Positions 1 through 11,351 of a stretch of 64,000 bases of DNA are shown piece after piece. The notes beneath the pieces are model-generated. The model saw only the letters and a program-made list of their open reading frames with translations. It did not search any database and had not been told where the DNA came from. The translations under genes were made by a program, and so were the position numbers. Every line of letters starts with the position of its first letter. Position 1 is the first letter of the stretch. The DNA is from Hysterangium stoloniferum (Eukaryota; Basidiomycota; Agaricomycetes; Hysterangiales; Hysterangiaceae), in the NCBI GenBank assembly GCA_015178975.1, contig WHVD01000028.1, positions 372,001 to 436,000 of the forward strand, written 5' to 3'.

Positions 1-57
1 CGCTGACCGCCACCAAGCCTCCCCCAGCCCGGGAAAACCCACCTCTGACGCAAATGA

Positions 58-2036
58 TTACGAACTGAAGACGAACTTCAACAACTCTGTGAGGATCTCG
101 TTATAATTGTATATGGCTCCAAGGCCACTCGCTCATCAAATTTACAGAACCTTCGTGAATGGAAGGATAATTCACACATACATTCCATTGCCATCTACAT
201 TCCCGGATACGGTAATAACGAAAAACAATGCCATTCAAGATGCAAATCTGGCAGTGCTATTCTCTCTTGTGATACCAATACGACGCAGGACGGGAGGGCA
301 TGCCATCCAACGACGCACTGCGCAGTCGCAGAACTGCCTGAGGACTCTGCAAAGGTTGAAGGGAACAAACCCGTACGCTTCATAGCATTCCCCACTGTTC
401 ATGCCAATACTAACCAACTATCGCTAAGTTATTAATCCTTGATTGTGTTCATTGTCCACTGAATGGTTCGCCAATAACCTCTAGCACTGGCATGGCAGGG
501 TTCACAGCACTCGAGAGTGAGCTTCCACAAGATCTAGATGCCGATGTCTTATCATCTAACAATGAGCCCCCCACATTTTCAAGATCCAGTATCCTTCAAA
601 GGTGGTCTGTGCGGAGTGGATGAAGCTGCCCGGGAAAGCAACAAGCTTAGCCATTCAACCACCGTCCTGTTCGCTACTCTGTGTGGAACTAACATTACAA
701 GCATGTCCTCCATAGATTTAAGCAAAGCACTCTCAGAAGTTTCTAAGTACAGCTCGACTTTTTTTCACTGCTCTCGATGTTGACTAAACCTCAGCCAGGA
801 ACATCCCCAGTGTCAAGGTGTCCATAAAGACATACTCTTGTTCACCGCAGATGCAGCGATCGGCGACAATTCTCATTTTTTCTTAGTACGCAATGAGGGA
901 CAGGCGTATAGACTATTGGCAGCTGAATCCCATGGGGTCTTCCTCGGTGCTTTTTTCTCCGTGTTGAAAAACACCCCCTCTACCTTCCAAATCACACACG
1001 TTGGAAGCGACGACAGTATCCCCGAACCGAGCGATAAGGGATACTCTGATTGTCGCTCTGTGCCGTCCAAGTTGGTTCAGACTCAGCGGGAGCGTACCCG
1101 CTTTCCAGAAAAACTGACTGTTCATTTTTCGGACCGGTTTGAAGCGTGTACGGTGAAACGCATACTAGTCAACGCAATGGAGGCGTTAAACCTGAAAGAA
1201 GAAGATAACCTTATTGTTGTAGTTGAGCGCAATGAGGCAGTACTTATCGTGGATCAGGATCAAGATCAAACTAGTGCTGGAGGTATTGCGAGTTTCTCAA
1301 TGAGAATATCCCACCCGAAAGTCGGCGGCGTTTACCGACTAGCACTGCATTCGTCTGCAAACTCCGTGGAAGAAATGTCAGCCGCGATTCGAACAGTCGC
1401 ACAGTGGAATTGGAGTCGACTGCGAGGGGAATCTTTAATGGGCCAAAACGACATTTCCGTCGAGTTCTACCCCCTTCAGTACGAATATGACCTGCTTAAT
1501 GAGCCATTCAACATGATCCTAAGCCCGAAACAACCCCTTCAGAGCATTATTTCAGATAATGTGATCGATGTTGTCCCTAACCCATACGACTCGTATGGGC
1601 TCAAAATCGTCAACAACACTTCCACCGATCTTTTCGCTCATCTTTTTTATTTGGGGCTGAAACACCAGAGCATTGGTGAGCATCTAAAGTAATTCTGCGC
1701 GCAAGGCACGCCCCCATGTTGACTTTGAGTCCAGAACATAACGAGCTCGGGCCATTGGATATACATGGTACGGGGGTGTCCTTAATGGCCAATTCTCATA
1801 TCACCGTTGGTTACGGCGCCGGTCGGAACTCTGGTGATCCCTTTTCGTTCGAACTACAGGAGTGCGACCGTGGAGAGGACCAACTGGGATTCATCAAGCT
1901 CTTTCTGACAACTGCGGCCGTCAATTCCAACTCGCTAGTGCAGTTTATTCCTTTCCAAAACCACCATGAAACGTCGATTGGATTGAATGATCAGCGGATT
2001 TATTCTGTCTCCATACCTGTCATTGAACGAGGCTGA
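58..2036 (+). pseudogene. Decayed caspase-like (metacaspase-type) gene, C-terminal part intact
   Basis: Three reading-frame blocks in order match the fungal proteins annotated as caspase (ICE-like p20) domain proteins. Frame 1 (58-435) ends its beta strand with IYIPGYGN where active members have a GHG motif, so the catalytic His position is Tyr. Frame 3 (about 412-620) has LLILDCVHCP where DCCHS or DSCHS is expected, so the catalytic Cys position is Val. Frame 1 from about 590 gives CGVDEAARESN and, after a 48-nt intron (747-794), HPQCQGVHKD, a family hallmark. A long C-terminal region follows (838-1675), then a 59-nt intron (1676-1734) and the conserved end VTVGYGAG-like / GFIKLFLTT (1735-2036). 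Two frame changes (about 411-435 and about 595) lie in the protease part and cannot be explained by introns; the C-terminal part splices cleanly. The 5' end lies at or beyond the left edge. Family assignment is from motif recognition. It could be an expressed pseudoenzyme only if the frame changes are assembly errors. Confidence 0.6.
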
Positions 2037-4204
2037 ACAGGAAGAGAGTATTACTCGTGCTCTAGTGATTTGAGCTGCCCTTCAGGTCCGTGTATAACCC
2101 TGCTATGTCCCGAATATAATATTTACAACTAATATATTAGCCATAAGCCTCTACCTCGTGTTATGGACGGGCATGTCATATATTGGCACTACATATAGAG
2201 GAGTCTCAATCTCTGTTCGGCTGCGAAATAGCACATTGATATATACATAATCAGTTACCATTACTCCCTGAAAGCAGTCCATTGCACGGCCTCAACTTGC
2301 TGTACTTGTTGTGAATTGGATTGGTAAGTAAAAAGATATTCCATTACGCGTCTCTCCTGCGTAAATCTACCCTACAGATGATCCTTGCCAGTGGATCTGC
2401 TATGTGTTCGACGGATTCACCCTGCCAACAGAGCATATTTGGGACACGTTTGATTCACATGTTTTCCATCCGGCTGCGAGGAGGTGGTTCCCCCTGGCCC
2501 TGCCCGAATAGCCACCCATGGTCAGAACGACTCAATGTTAGCTCTATAAACAAAATATTTTTTGGCTCTCAGTATTTACACTACCGCGACATCATAGTCT
2601 TCACTTAACAGATCACTTCCAGACCACATTGGACTGGTTGTCATTTTGTCAGAGTTATTCTAAACAACAGTGGTGTTATAGATTAGGCGAGACTTCTGCT
2701 TGGCAATACTGGTCCAGACCGGACCCCGAAAATCCTCACATTGACCGGAGCCAAACATCCCGACCAGAGTTGAAAGGCCATGGCACAGCCAATCTTTGCA
2801 CAGGCTGATCCAGGCATGTGGAACAGCTTTCGATGCCTAATTTCCGGTAGAGCGCTTTTCAGGTTCAATTTTGGTTGGGATGACTAAAAATCTTGAAACC
2901 CTTCGGACGGAGTATGTGAGAACCGTTTGCACACGATGTACAAATTTCCAAAGGCATGGTGTAGATTCTACAGTCTGTGCTCAATCTTTGCAAACTGAGA
3001 GAAGTGTGATGCATGAATCATGTGGTGAGGCTATATCTCTGTAGGCAGGACAAATATATTTGCCATTGAATAAATGGCATAGTTGGTGGTCTGTCAATAT
3101 AGGCCACGAGAACTCTGGAATGACTTGTGTGAAGATCTCACCAAGGATTTCAACAGGAAATTTGTGAATAGGACTGTTGAGTGTCTTGGGTTGAGCTCAT
3201 GTGGTTGCCATTTGTTATACTTAGTATTTGGCTTTGGTGGTAATGCTTCTGCTGTTATCCTGACAATTGGGAACATTTGTTTATAAGGAAAAATATTTAT
3301 GACAACTAATTCATAGACTTACAAGCAGATGGTGAAGATGAATCAAATCACCAAGCATTGCCAGCCAACTTGACTCTCATGACTAAGCTTCAGTTTCTTG
3401 GTATGTTGGCAGTCAAATCTTGATGTTTGCATGTGATGCAGTTGCCCCAAAATTCTCATGTGAGGTCTATTAAAATAAGTATACTAATTCTGTTGATATA
3501 CATATAGTATTGCACCTGAATGAGCACCAGCTGGACACATTCACTCCAGGTTTGGGCTTACAGGGAATATCATGTAATCTAGTCAAATCCATAGTGGTTT
3601 GAGGTCAGGATTTTTTTTAGATTATTTATTAGGTTGATTCCCAGCCTTCTACATTCTTTTCAATCATTATTTTTTCCCCATCAAGTTCAGAAATTACAAG
3701 TCCAGAAAGCTACATCATTAAGGCTAAGGTGACATAACATCAAAAACAATATAGAAGTTGATCCCTACAGATGCTTACTCAATACAGAAAGCCATCACCA
3801 GTTGATCATCTGTTTTTTACCACTGGACTCGAAGCTGTACTTGAGGGCTGGGTTTGGATTAGGGTTCGGTGTCGCGTCGGAACCCGCATTTGTCCTTGGG
3901 TTCGGATTCTGGTTTCATTCGAATTTGAGCAGGCCATGGCAGGCGCTGCTACGCCACCCAGACCGACTAGCATCCGGATTGAAACTCGTGACAGCAGGTG
4001 ACACCACGCCAGGAGGTCTCGTCGACTGGCTTTGGAAGATATTTTCCGCTGACGACTTCACCAACACTTCCTACAAGTGGTGTTTCATTCCCGATATTTA
4101 CAGGTGGCGTACTTGACGTTGATGCACTCGGTTGAGCCTGAATCGAAGGTATCACGGATAACTCAGACTGAAAAGGAGACATAGGCAACGAAAACTGGTC
4201 GTTT
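2037..4204. other. Intergenic, no supported gene
   Basis: AT-rich sequence with only short overlapping open frames on both strands. I see no domain motif, splice-consistent exon chain or repeat end. A GC-richer patch at about 3840-4010 has open frames on both strands, but nothing recognisable. Confidence 0.5.
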
Positions 4205-4752
4205 TTAGACACGAGAGGGCTCGTCCTCTTTGGCAAGCTTGAGCGCGTGAAGTTGTTCATTCTCGTTCTTTAGGATTTGAACTTGTTCTTCGAGAGCTTT
4301 TGCTTGGTCTCGAGATGCAGCGAGAGCTGTCTACATATATATTGAAAGCAATGAATAAGTGTAAACGACAAATCAACAAGATATCGCACCTTTAAAGCTT
4401 CAGTCGCCGCTTGTGCTCTTTCCCGGAATAAATAGACTTTAGTTGGAGAGTAAACGTATTTGTCAATAAATACACGCACGAGTTTCACTTCTCGCCGTCA
4501 ACTCCGCCTTCAATGCCGCCTCGACTTTCTTCAGATGATCCATAGACAGCCCACTTTTTGCAATGGCGATCCAGTAAGCCGTTCTTCGGAGTCGGTGGCA
4601 CGCTTCTCAGCATCAACATCGCGTTGTTCTGAATTGGCAGCTCTTTGTTCCGAGTCGAGTATCCGGTGGTCCGCGTGAGCAAGTTTCTTCCATAGAACAT
4701 CTATTTCAGCGTAAGGGGGGGTTGCTCTAAGGTGCTTCGTCATTCCACCCAT
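4205..4752 (-). pseudogene. Coiled-coil protein gene, three exons, one frame break
   Basis: Not recognised by family. On the minus strand an ATG at 4752 opens a frame rich in heptad-like repeats (LDSEQRAANSEQRDVDAEKR). The frame then changes near 4578, where the second frame reads TAYWIAIAKSGLSMDHLKK. From there two introns splice in phase: 4437-4479 (43 nt, GT..AG) and 4331-4389 (59 nt, GTGCGA..TAG). They join three segments into one continuous amphipathic helix (VEAALKAELTARSE, then ERAQAATEALK, then KALEEQVQILKNENEQLHAL) ending at a stop at 4205. The in-phase splicing and sustained heptads argue for a real gene. The single frame change argues for recent inactivation, a sequencing error or an unseen intron. 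Likely a structural or scaffold coiled coil; function unknown. Confidence 0.45.
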
Positions 4753-4859
4753 TAGTGGCTCATCGGATTGTTGGGAACGTGCGCAGACACAGTAAGCTTT
4801 AGAATATATAACTTGGCTTGTATATATGAGTGAACTACTGGGTTATATATATCTACAGA

Positions 4860-5650
4860 GAAGAAGGTTCTGGAAGGGATGACAGGTTGATTGCCAACAC
4901 AGATGGCGGATATTGCAGGACACATGTTTTCGATGGGAATATTACAACATTGTCACTGAGATGATCAGGCAAAGTACACCAGATATTAGTACGTGTCATT
5001 GGATCCCGCGATGCAGCGAAAGCTTTGAAATTGATCCATTTGCGGATCAAGCATGAGAAGGGCCCGGGGAGAGGTAGGAATTTATATTCATAGTACCCCA
5101 TGTATAATTATATATGTCTAATATCGAAAATATTTATCGAAGCATCTAATATTAGCAGCTAATTCATGAAACGCTCAAGACCTACGCTGAAAATAAATTA
5201 CATGACGGGTTTGACTCAAAAGTATATTGTTACATTCTCAACCTCTTCTCAGTGCTCACCTCAGCCTCTCGTTCCTCGGCTAAAAAGAAAACCGTCAACA
5301 GTAACGGGTCGGACCCCGCAAAACTCTTTTAATTTTTAATTTTTTTGTTCAGACGGACCTTATTTTGGGTCGAAATGCTGAGCAATTTACGCGCAATATA
5401 GTATTTACCCATCAGACCATACAATGGGCATATCAATTATGGGAATTCTGATATATTAAGTATGAATTAGACATACAGAATGAGAGACAGAAGCGCAATT
5501 TCCTCTCAAGGCATTCGGGGGTACATGTATACGAGCTGTGTCACTCGCGTCCTTTCGATTGCGGCGAAAGGTGGGCAAATAATGTGGTGAAGAAGGTAAT
5601 TGAATCACGATAAGGTCCATGAACCAAAAGAAATAAAAAATAAAATCAAA
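4860..5650. other. Intergenic; one unassigned minus-strand open frame
   Basis: An 82-codon minus-strand frame (4853-5101) could be an upstream exon of the coiled-coil gene, but I find no donor/acceptor pair that joins them. The remainder is AT-rich with no recognisable feature. Confidence 0.3.
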
Positions 5651-5657
5651 AAAGTCT

Positions 5658-5753
5658 AGCCCCACGCGGGGGTCGAACCCGCAACCTTAAGATCAATTAC
5701 CCGATCAGATAGACTGTAAGAGTCTTACGCTCTACCGATTGAGCTAGCAAGGC
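5658..5753 (-). tRNA. tRNA-Lys(CTT) with a 23-nt intron
   Basis: The minus strand folds as a tRNA. Acceptor strands GCCTTGC and GTGGGGC pair with G-U wobbles. The D arm contains TAGCTCAATCGGTAGAGC. The anticodon stem TAAGA/TCTTA encloses loop CTCTTAA with anticodon CTT. The T arm is GCGGG-TTCGACC-CCCGC. A 23-nt intron starting CAGTCT lies one base 3' of the anticodon, the canonical nuclear position. Boxes A and B are internal, and a T6 run, typical of a Pol III terminator, follows within about 6 nt of the 3' end. The isotype comes from the anticodon. Confidence 0.88.
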
Positions 5754-6003
5754 GCTGAAAGCCGGGTTAAAAAGGTTATACTAACTCAACATGAGCATCA
5801 CGTGATTCATAAATTTTTTTGTCGACGGTTACTGGTCTTTCCAGTGGTGCGGTAATCAGTGAGGTGGTCAAGATCGAAATAATAATAGATTTTGAAAGAA
5901 AAGACAGTAGCTGTCCAGGAAGAACAAAGGCAAAAAGCGCCGAATTTATTGACAGTATAAAAAAAAACCTCTTTAACAGACTGGACGAGTCGAAACGTGG
6001 GTG
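5754..6003. other. Flank between tRNA and large TIR transposon
   Basis: No gene seen. It contains a CACGTG hexamer at 5799-5804 inside ATCACGTGAT, within 50 nt upstream of the tRNA on its strand. It ends at a 12-bp sequence (6004-6015) that is repeated with two mismatches at 11340-11351 on the far side of the transposon. Confidence 0.4.
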
Positions 6004-6015
6004 TGAACGAAACCA

Positions 6016-7064
6016 CCTGTTACACCTGAATTTATAAGCATATTAGCCCTGGTGTACATATGTGTACCCCCGGGCTAATTTGCCCCCTTATTGCATTGGG
6101 CCTCTTCCATGGATAATACTGTGGATTTGGGGAGGTTGAGGCAAAAAAATTGTTAAAAATCAATACAACTAAGATAACAAAAGGTTTGTTACTTTTACTA
6201 GGACACTTTGTAGTCTCAAGGCCATGGGAGTCCTCTCCTCAATCTATCACTTGCTGTCACCTTCCTCCGCTTACCGGCAACATCACCTCACAGCACTGCC
6301 TTTCGGCAACGTTCCTGCGCGCCTTACTGCTGCACTCATCGTCAGTGATGATCAGCTCATGCCTCGCCTTCCTGGCCTCTCCAGAATGGCGTGCTCAGCG
6401 CATTTCGTGTTGTATTGATAATAGTTGTACACTCTATTGGATTCACAATGACCTGTTGCTTTATCTCTCTGGTTGACAACTTCCCATTGCAACAAGTATG
6501 GGTGGAAGTTTTAGGTATTTTGATGCATCAACAACCATCTCATACACTTAAACATCATTCATATCCCACACAGTCCATATGGGACCTTTATGCAACATAT
6601 CACTGCCATACAACTGAATCTCAGCCAGTCCCGGTGTTGCTTTAGCACTTGTGATCAAACACTATAGTGCCAAGACCACAACCAGTATCATGGACCATCT
6701 CCCACACATCTCTACAGCCTTTTGCCCCACAGCCCACTACTCTGCCACCTTTAAGTCTCAGTGTAATACTGCTGCCTGGCTGGCCATTGTAAGACCTTCT
6801 GTGATTACACAGCCATCAGCTCCACTTGCTGATTTTTCACGATTTGTAGAAACATTGCCAGTAAAAGAATGGGGCGGCCAATGCTGGATAATTGTGGTTT
6901 CAAACAGTGTCTGCAAGTCTTTGCAGATGTGATTGACTGTAGAAATGACAAGGGAGGTGTGGAACTAGATTTGAGTGCGGATTTAGGTTCGAGAGAGAGG
7001 CTGGGTGGATGTATTGGCTTCCTGGTGAGTCTTGCCCAGCCATATACCATCATACCACAAACTG
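6016..7064 (+). repeat. Left terminal inverted repeat arm
   Basis: Matches the reverse complement of the right arm through to CCACAAACTG. It retains more CpG than the right arm (for example GCGCGCC at about 6320, where the right arm has the TpG/CpA-type counterpart). Open frames here are short and broken; none is convincing alone. Confidence 0.75.
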
Positions 7065-7261
7065 AATGTTATCCTTTTTGTTCTTGGAATATTATGCATA
7101 ATGTAGAGTTGTATGGACAAATGCACATCATGGCTGCAATATGCATGTCCAATGCACACTGCTACACCACCACCTCCCAGCTCATGATCACACCCCTGCT
7201 ATCTCTATTCTCCCTGCTTGAACCTGCTGCACCACCTATGGTATTCTGGGTGTCAAGGTAC

Positions 7262-9303
7262 AGTGGAGTGGGCACCTGATGACATGGCCAAAGTTACACC
7301 TGAATTGTTTGCTGGTGATGTTCGTGTGTACCCCATTACTGACCACATCCACAAGTGGGAGGCATGCCACTACAGTTTAGAGCTGGATGAAGCATGACAC
7401 TTGCTGTCTCGATTGGCCATAGTAACATTGTGGAGTCACAAAACTTATAAGTTGTCCTGTCTTCACCTTCGACTTCACTTTTGAGACATCTTCATCACCT
7501 CCAAAACCTCCATCAAAGAAGGCAAAGCACAGGAGACTTGATTCTAAGGATTCAGGATCAAGTTTGAATGCTGTACCATCTCAACAGGTATGTCAATTTA
7601 CCAGACTAAACACTACTTCAAAGCCATTTGAATATCTTGATCCTTGCTGTGTAGCAGTGGCAGTGGATAGTATTCACATTTGTTGGACTGCTGTGACATT
7701 GTGAATGCTACTTTGATGTTACATTCATCAATATCTACTATCTGTCAAAATTCAATCAAACTCAGGAGGATGCCCAAGAAAGAAAACAAGAGTCTTACCT
7801 ACAGTATGTGCAAAAATTCATGAGTCATTGTAAGAAGCCAACATGAGGGCTTCAATGAAGATATTGATATCATTCTTGACATGATTGAATAACAGTGCAG
7901 AGAAGTCAGTGCCAAGTGGAAGAAGAGTCAGCAAACAGTCATGCATGCAGTGTATGCTCCTGGTTGTACATATGTATAGCAAAACAGAATTGATGTGTAA
8001 ATTTAGCCAATGCTGCTCATGCTGCATAGTTACAGGGTGACAAATTAGATGTGTATTCATACATAGCTATTATAACAAAATTACTAATATCTGCCTGTTT
8101 GTATAGATCTTACTGAAGAAGAGAAGACAAAAGTATGAAGAGATCCAGGCTAGTCTGAATAAGCTTGGTGGAGTGGAACAAGTGAAGCAGCTTCCTGAAG
8201 ACATGAAAGCCTTTCTTAAATCAAAGACAGAAGAACTACAGGCATCAAAGCAAAGTGGAAGTCTGACAAGTGTGAGATCCAAAGCTCAAGATGCCCAGAC
8301 AACCTTCAAGTTGGAGAGCATTGGCAAAGAGGTATGTAAAAAATCTCATGAAAGATTAAGGCAGGACTCTGTGAGTTAAACACAATTTTTTATTATCTCT
8401 CATTATTTCTAACATTATGTTAAGAACTGAAAACTGACTGATGTCAGTAGGCTGACAGGGACTGATCAGAAGGACTTGGCTTCAGCTTATGTGCTGCGCC
8501 CTCACAATTATCTGTCAGGTGTCCTTAAATTTTGGACGGGCAAAGACTAGTCCTATTGAGTACCTCTCGGTGAGTTACCAATCGGAACCGAAGGATAAGT
8601 TGAGTGTCAGGCCAAGGGGTCGGGAACTGAGAGTGGATGAGCGCACACGAAGGTGGATAGTGAGATACTTAGTATAAGACTTCTAGAGGTGTGAGAGGGT
8701 ATTCTGAGTCGATATTCTGATTGCCTAGTAACTACAACTACAGCAGGTTCATATACAAATATTTGGTGTCTAGAAAATACTAACTAGGAGAAGAGTGGAA
8801 AGTGGTATTGACAAATAAGCTTGACTAGGAACGGGAAGGTTATGATTAGTTTGGAGGCTGTGAAATAACTGAGAGCGGGATTACGAGAAAAGGAAATAGT
8901 CCGAGGGTTACAAGTATATATGAACATACATATGTGAAACATAGAGTAGAACGGATCATCATAATAAAAGGGATGTATCAGAGTTTAACCAGATAGTACA
9001 AGTATATTTTGATGGGGGTGTAAATGGAGTTTGATCATCATGAAAGCATATGTCAGCATCGGGAGACCGACAGTTTCCAATGTGATGACTTGAACAATGA
9101 CTTAAATCGTCGATAGGTGGCAATAATCTCGGGAACTGTCGGGTTGTGACACAGTCGTAACACATTATATATGACAATTGTAGCTGAAATAACTGGCAAG
9201 GACATGCCTATGCAGCATGAACAATATCTGAAACTTGTTACTGACCATAGTGTTGTGATCTGGAACTGGCCAGAAGAGGTCCCATTTACAACTCCTCAAA
9301 AAT
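7262..9303 (+). pseudogene. Broken multi-exon gene inside the TIR transposon
   Basis: Unrecognised. Exon-like blocks on the plus strand occur in order: about 7265-7395 (WAPDDMAKVTPELFAGDVRV, ending in a stop); about 7444-7588 (SSPPKPPSKKAKHRR, a basic Pro/Lys-rich stretch ending at a GTATGT donor); 7763-7845 (QEDAQERKQESYLQYVQKF, then stop); 8107-8331 (EEIQASLNKLGGVEQVKQL, a charged helical segment ending at GAG|GTATGT); and about 9180-9303 (QYLKLVTDHSVVIWNWPEE, then stop). The 745-bp solo LTR 8418-9162 separates the last two blocks. The placement between the inverted repeats suggests it was the element's own gene or a captured host gene. No catalytic motif is visible. Confidence 0.35.
8418..9162 (-). 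mobile_element. Solo LTR, family 2 (745 bp), target duplication CATTA
   Basis: Begins TGTTAAGAACTG and ends CAGTCGTAACA, flanked by exact 5-bp direct repeats CATTA at 8413-8417 and 9163-9167. It is the reverse-complement counterpart of the LTR at 30374-31110. Strand is given relative to that copy; true sense is not established. No internal retrotransposon sequence adjoins it, so it is a solo LTR left by LTR-LTR recombination. Confidence 0.88.
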
Positions 9304-9428
9304 AAGCTCTCTTTATCAACTTCACATTCTACTGGAAGCCTTAAGCCTTCCTGACTTTAGTAAATGGTGCAAATGGGATCATCTACTGAAAAATGAGTGG
9401 AAAGCAAAACAGGAGGGATACATACAGG

Positions 9429-11339
9429 CAGTTTGTGGTGTGATGGTATAGCTGGGTGAGACTCACCAGGAAGCTAATACATCCATCCAGCCTCTCTCTC
9501 GAACATAAATCCATGCTCAAATCTAGTTCCACACCTCCCTTGTCATTTCTCTTCCACCACAGTCAATTGCATCCACAAAGACTTGCAGACACTGTTTGAA
9601 ACCACAATTATCCAGCATTGGCCATTCTTTTACTGGGAATGTTTCTACAAATCATGAAAAATCAGCAAGTGCATGAGCAAAAGGAAGTGGAGCTGGTGGC
9701 TATGTAATTGCAGAAGTGTTACGACTGGACAAATCCCGCCGGACTCCGGGTACTAACTCGTACGCCCCCACGCGCTACAAGCACCAATGGTCTGTTTATA
9801 GGATTTCCCGCCCGGACTCCGTTACGTCAAGACTCGTTACGTTCGACCTCATTAAGACACATATCAGTCACCGGACTTCCCCCGGACCCCGTCTCTGTCT
9901 ATGTCCGTCTTCGTCCCACGCACCAGTCACCGGAACCCGCTTAGAATCCCGTCACCGCTCTAATCGAGCCCCGTTCCCGTTTTAGTCAAATGACCTGTCA
10001 CGATTTAGGACTCCGCTCCCGCTCCGTTTCCCGTTATGGGTTATGCTTTGTCACGATTCGGACTCCGCTCCGTTCCGTCCCGTTCCTAACACCAATTTGG
10101 TGTTTACTATTCCCGTTTTATGTTTTGCTCGTTTCGTCTCATTATTACTGGATTCGGTATGTCATGCATTCCACGGTCTATATAAACTGGCAGATGTTGT
10201 ACATACAATCCAGTCAGAAAATTAGCTTAGATTCCCCCCAGTAATCTAATACATTTTCCTCTCTAAACCCTACTCTTATCAGACCGCTCGCACTAGTCGG
10301 AGCCCACGGGCTCTGGCGCATCTATCTCTCCCAACTATCTCGATTCACGACTCACGACTCACAACCTACGACTCACAACCTACGAACCCCCGCCCGGACT
10401 CCCCGGGATTCCCATCCGCCTGTCTGAAATTGGACAATACGATCTAGCGAGGGCGCAGCCTATAAGCTGAAGCCAAGTCCTACCGGATATCCCGCGGGTT
10501 TCTCCGGAAACCCGGCCTGAGTGTGTATCCTAACAAGAAGGTCCTATGATGGCCAGCTGGGCAGCAGTATTATGCTGAGACTTAAAGGTGGCAGGGTAGT
10601 GGGCTGTGGGGCAAAAGGCTGTAGAGATGTGTGGGAGATGGTCCATGATACTGGTTATGGTCTTGGCACTGTAGTGTTTGATCACAAGTGCTAAAGCAAC
10701 AGTGGGGCTGGCTGAGATTCAGTTGTATGGCAGTGATATGTTGCATAAAGGTCCCATATGGACTGTGTGGGATATGAATGATGTTTAAGTGTATGAGATG
10801 GTTGTTGATGCATCAAAATACCTAAAACTTCCACCCATACTTGTTGCAATGGGAAGTCATCCAACCAGAGAGATAAAGCAACAGGTCATTGTGAATCTAA
10901 TAGAGTGTATAACCATTATCAATGGCAACATGAAGTGTGCTAAGCATGCCATTCTGGAGAGGCCAGGCAGGCGAGGTGTGAGCTCATCGTCACTGACAAT
11001 GAGTGCAGCAGTAAGGTGTGCAGGAACATTGCCAAAGGGCAGTGCCATGACAATGGGAGGTGATGTTGCCAGTAAGTGGAGGAAGGTGACAGCAAGTGAC
11101 AGATTGAGGAGAGGACTCCCATGGCCTTGAGACTACAAAGTGTCCTAGTAAAAGTAACAAACTTTTTGTTAGCTTAGTTGTATTGATTTTTATTGATTTT
11201 TAACGATTTTTTTGCCTCAACCTCCCCAAATCCACAATATTATCCATGGAAGAGCCCAATGCAATAAGGGGGCAAATTAGCCTGGGGGTACACATATGTA
11301 CACCAGGGCTAATATGCTTATAAATTCAGCTGTAACAGG
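9429..11339 (-). repeat. Right terminal inverted repeat arm, interrupted by a solo LTR
   Basis: Inverted copy of 6016-7064. The match runs 9429-9716, is interrupted by the LTR, and resumes at 10541-11339. The 5-bp AGAAG duplicated at the LTR corresponds to a single CTTCT in the left arm, confirming that the LTR entered after the arms existed. Confidence 0.75.
9717..10535 (+). mobile_element. Solo LTR, family 1 (819 bp), target duplication AGAAG
   Basis: Starts TGTTACGACTGG, ends GTATCCTAACA, with AGAAG at 9712-9716 and 10536-10540. A TATA-like TATATAA near 10180 sets the sense strand. This copy is GC- and CpG-rich, so it is probably the youngest of the family. Related copies lie at 14446-15269, 32762-33584 and 40492-40891, all in the opposite orientation. 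Confidence 0.9.
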
Positions 11340-11351
11340 TGAATGAAACAA

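Larger units (their letters stand above)
6016..11339. mobile_element. DNA transposon with about 1.05-kb terminal inverted repeats
   Basis: 6016-7064 reappears as its reverse complement in 9429-11339 once an 819-bp solo LTR plus 5-bp duplication in the right arm is removed. Both outer ends start CCTGTTACA..TGAATTTATAAGC on their own strand. The flanks carry 12-bp near-direct repeats (TGAACGAAACCA at 6004, TGAATGAAACAA at 11340), consistent with a target duplication. The core (7065-9428) holds a broken gene and a second solo LTR. Without the LTRs the element is about 3.8 kb. The superfamily is not assigned: long TIRs and a duplication longer than 8 bp would fit MULE or KDZ-like elements, but I see no transposase motif. 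Two unrelated copies in opposite orientation is the alternative, made unlikely by the paired flanking repeats. Confidence 0.65.

Noticed and set aside
3967..4260. 97-codon minus-strand frame
   Set aside because: Overlaps the end of the coiled-coil gene in another frame; the coiled-coil frame has the better codon and splice support.
6869..7279. 136-codon plus frame in the left TIR arm
   Set aside because: The frame is not preserved in the right arm copy and carries no motif.
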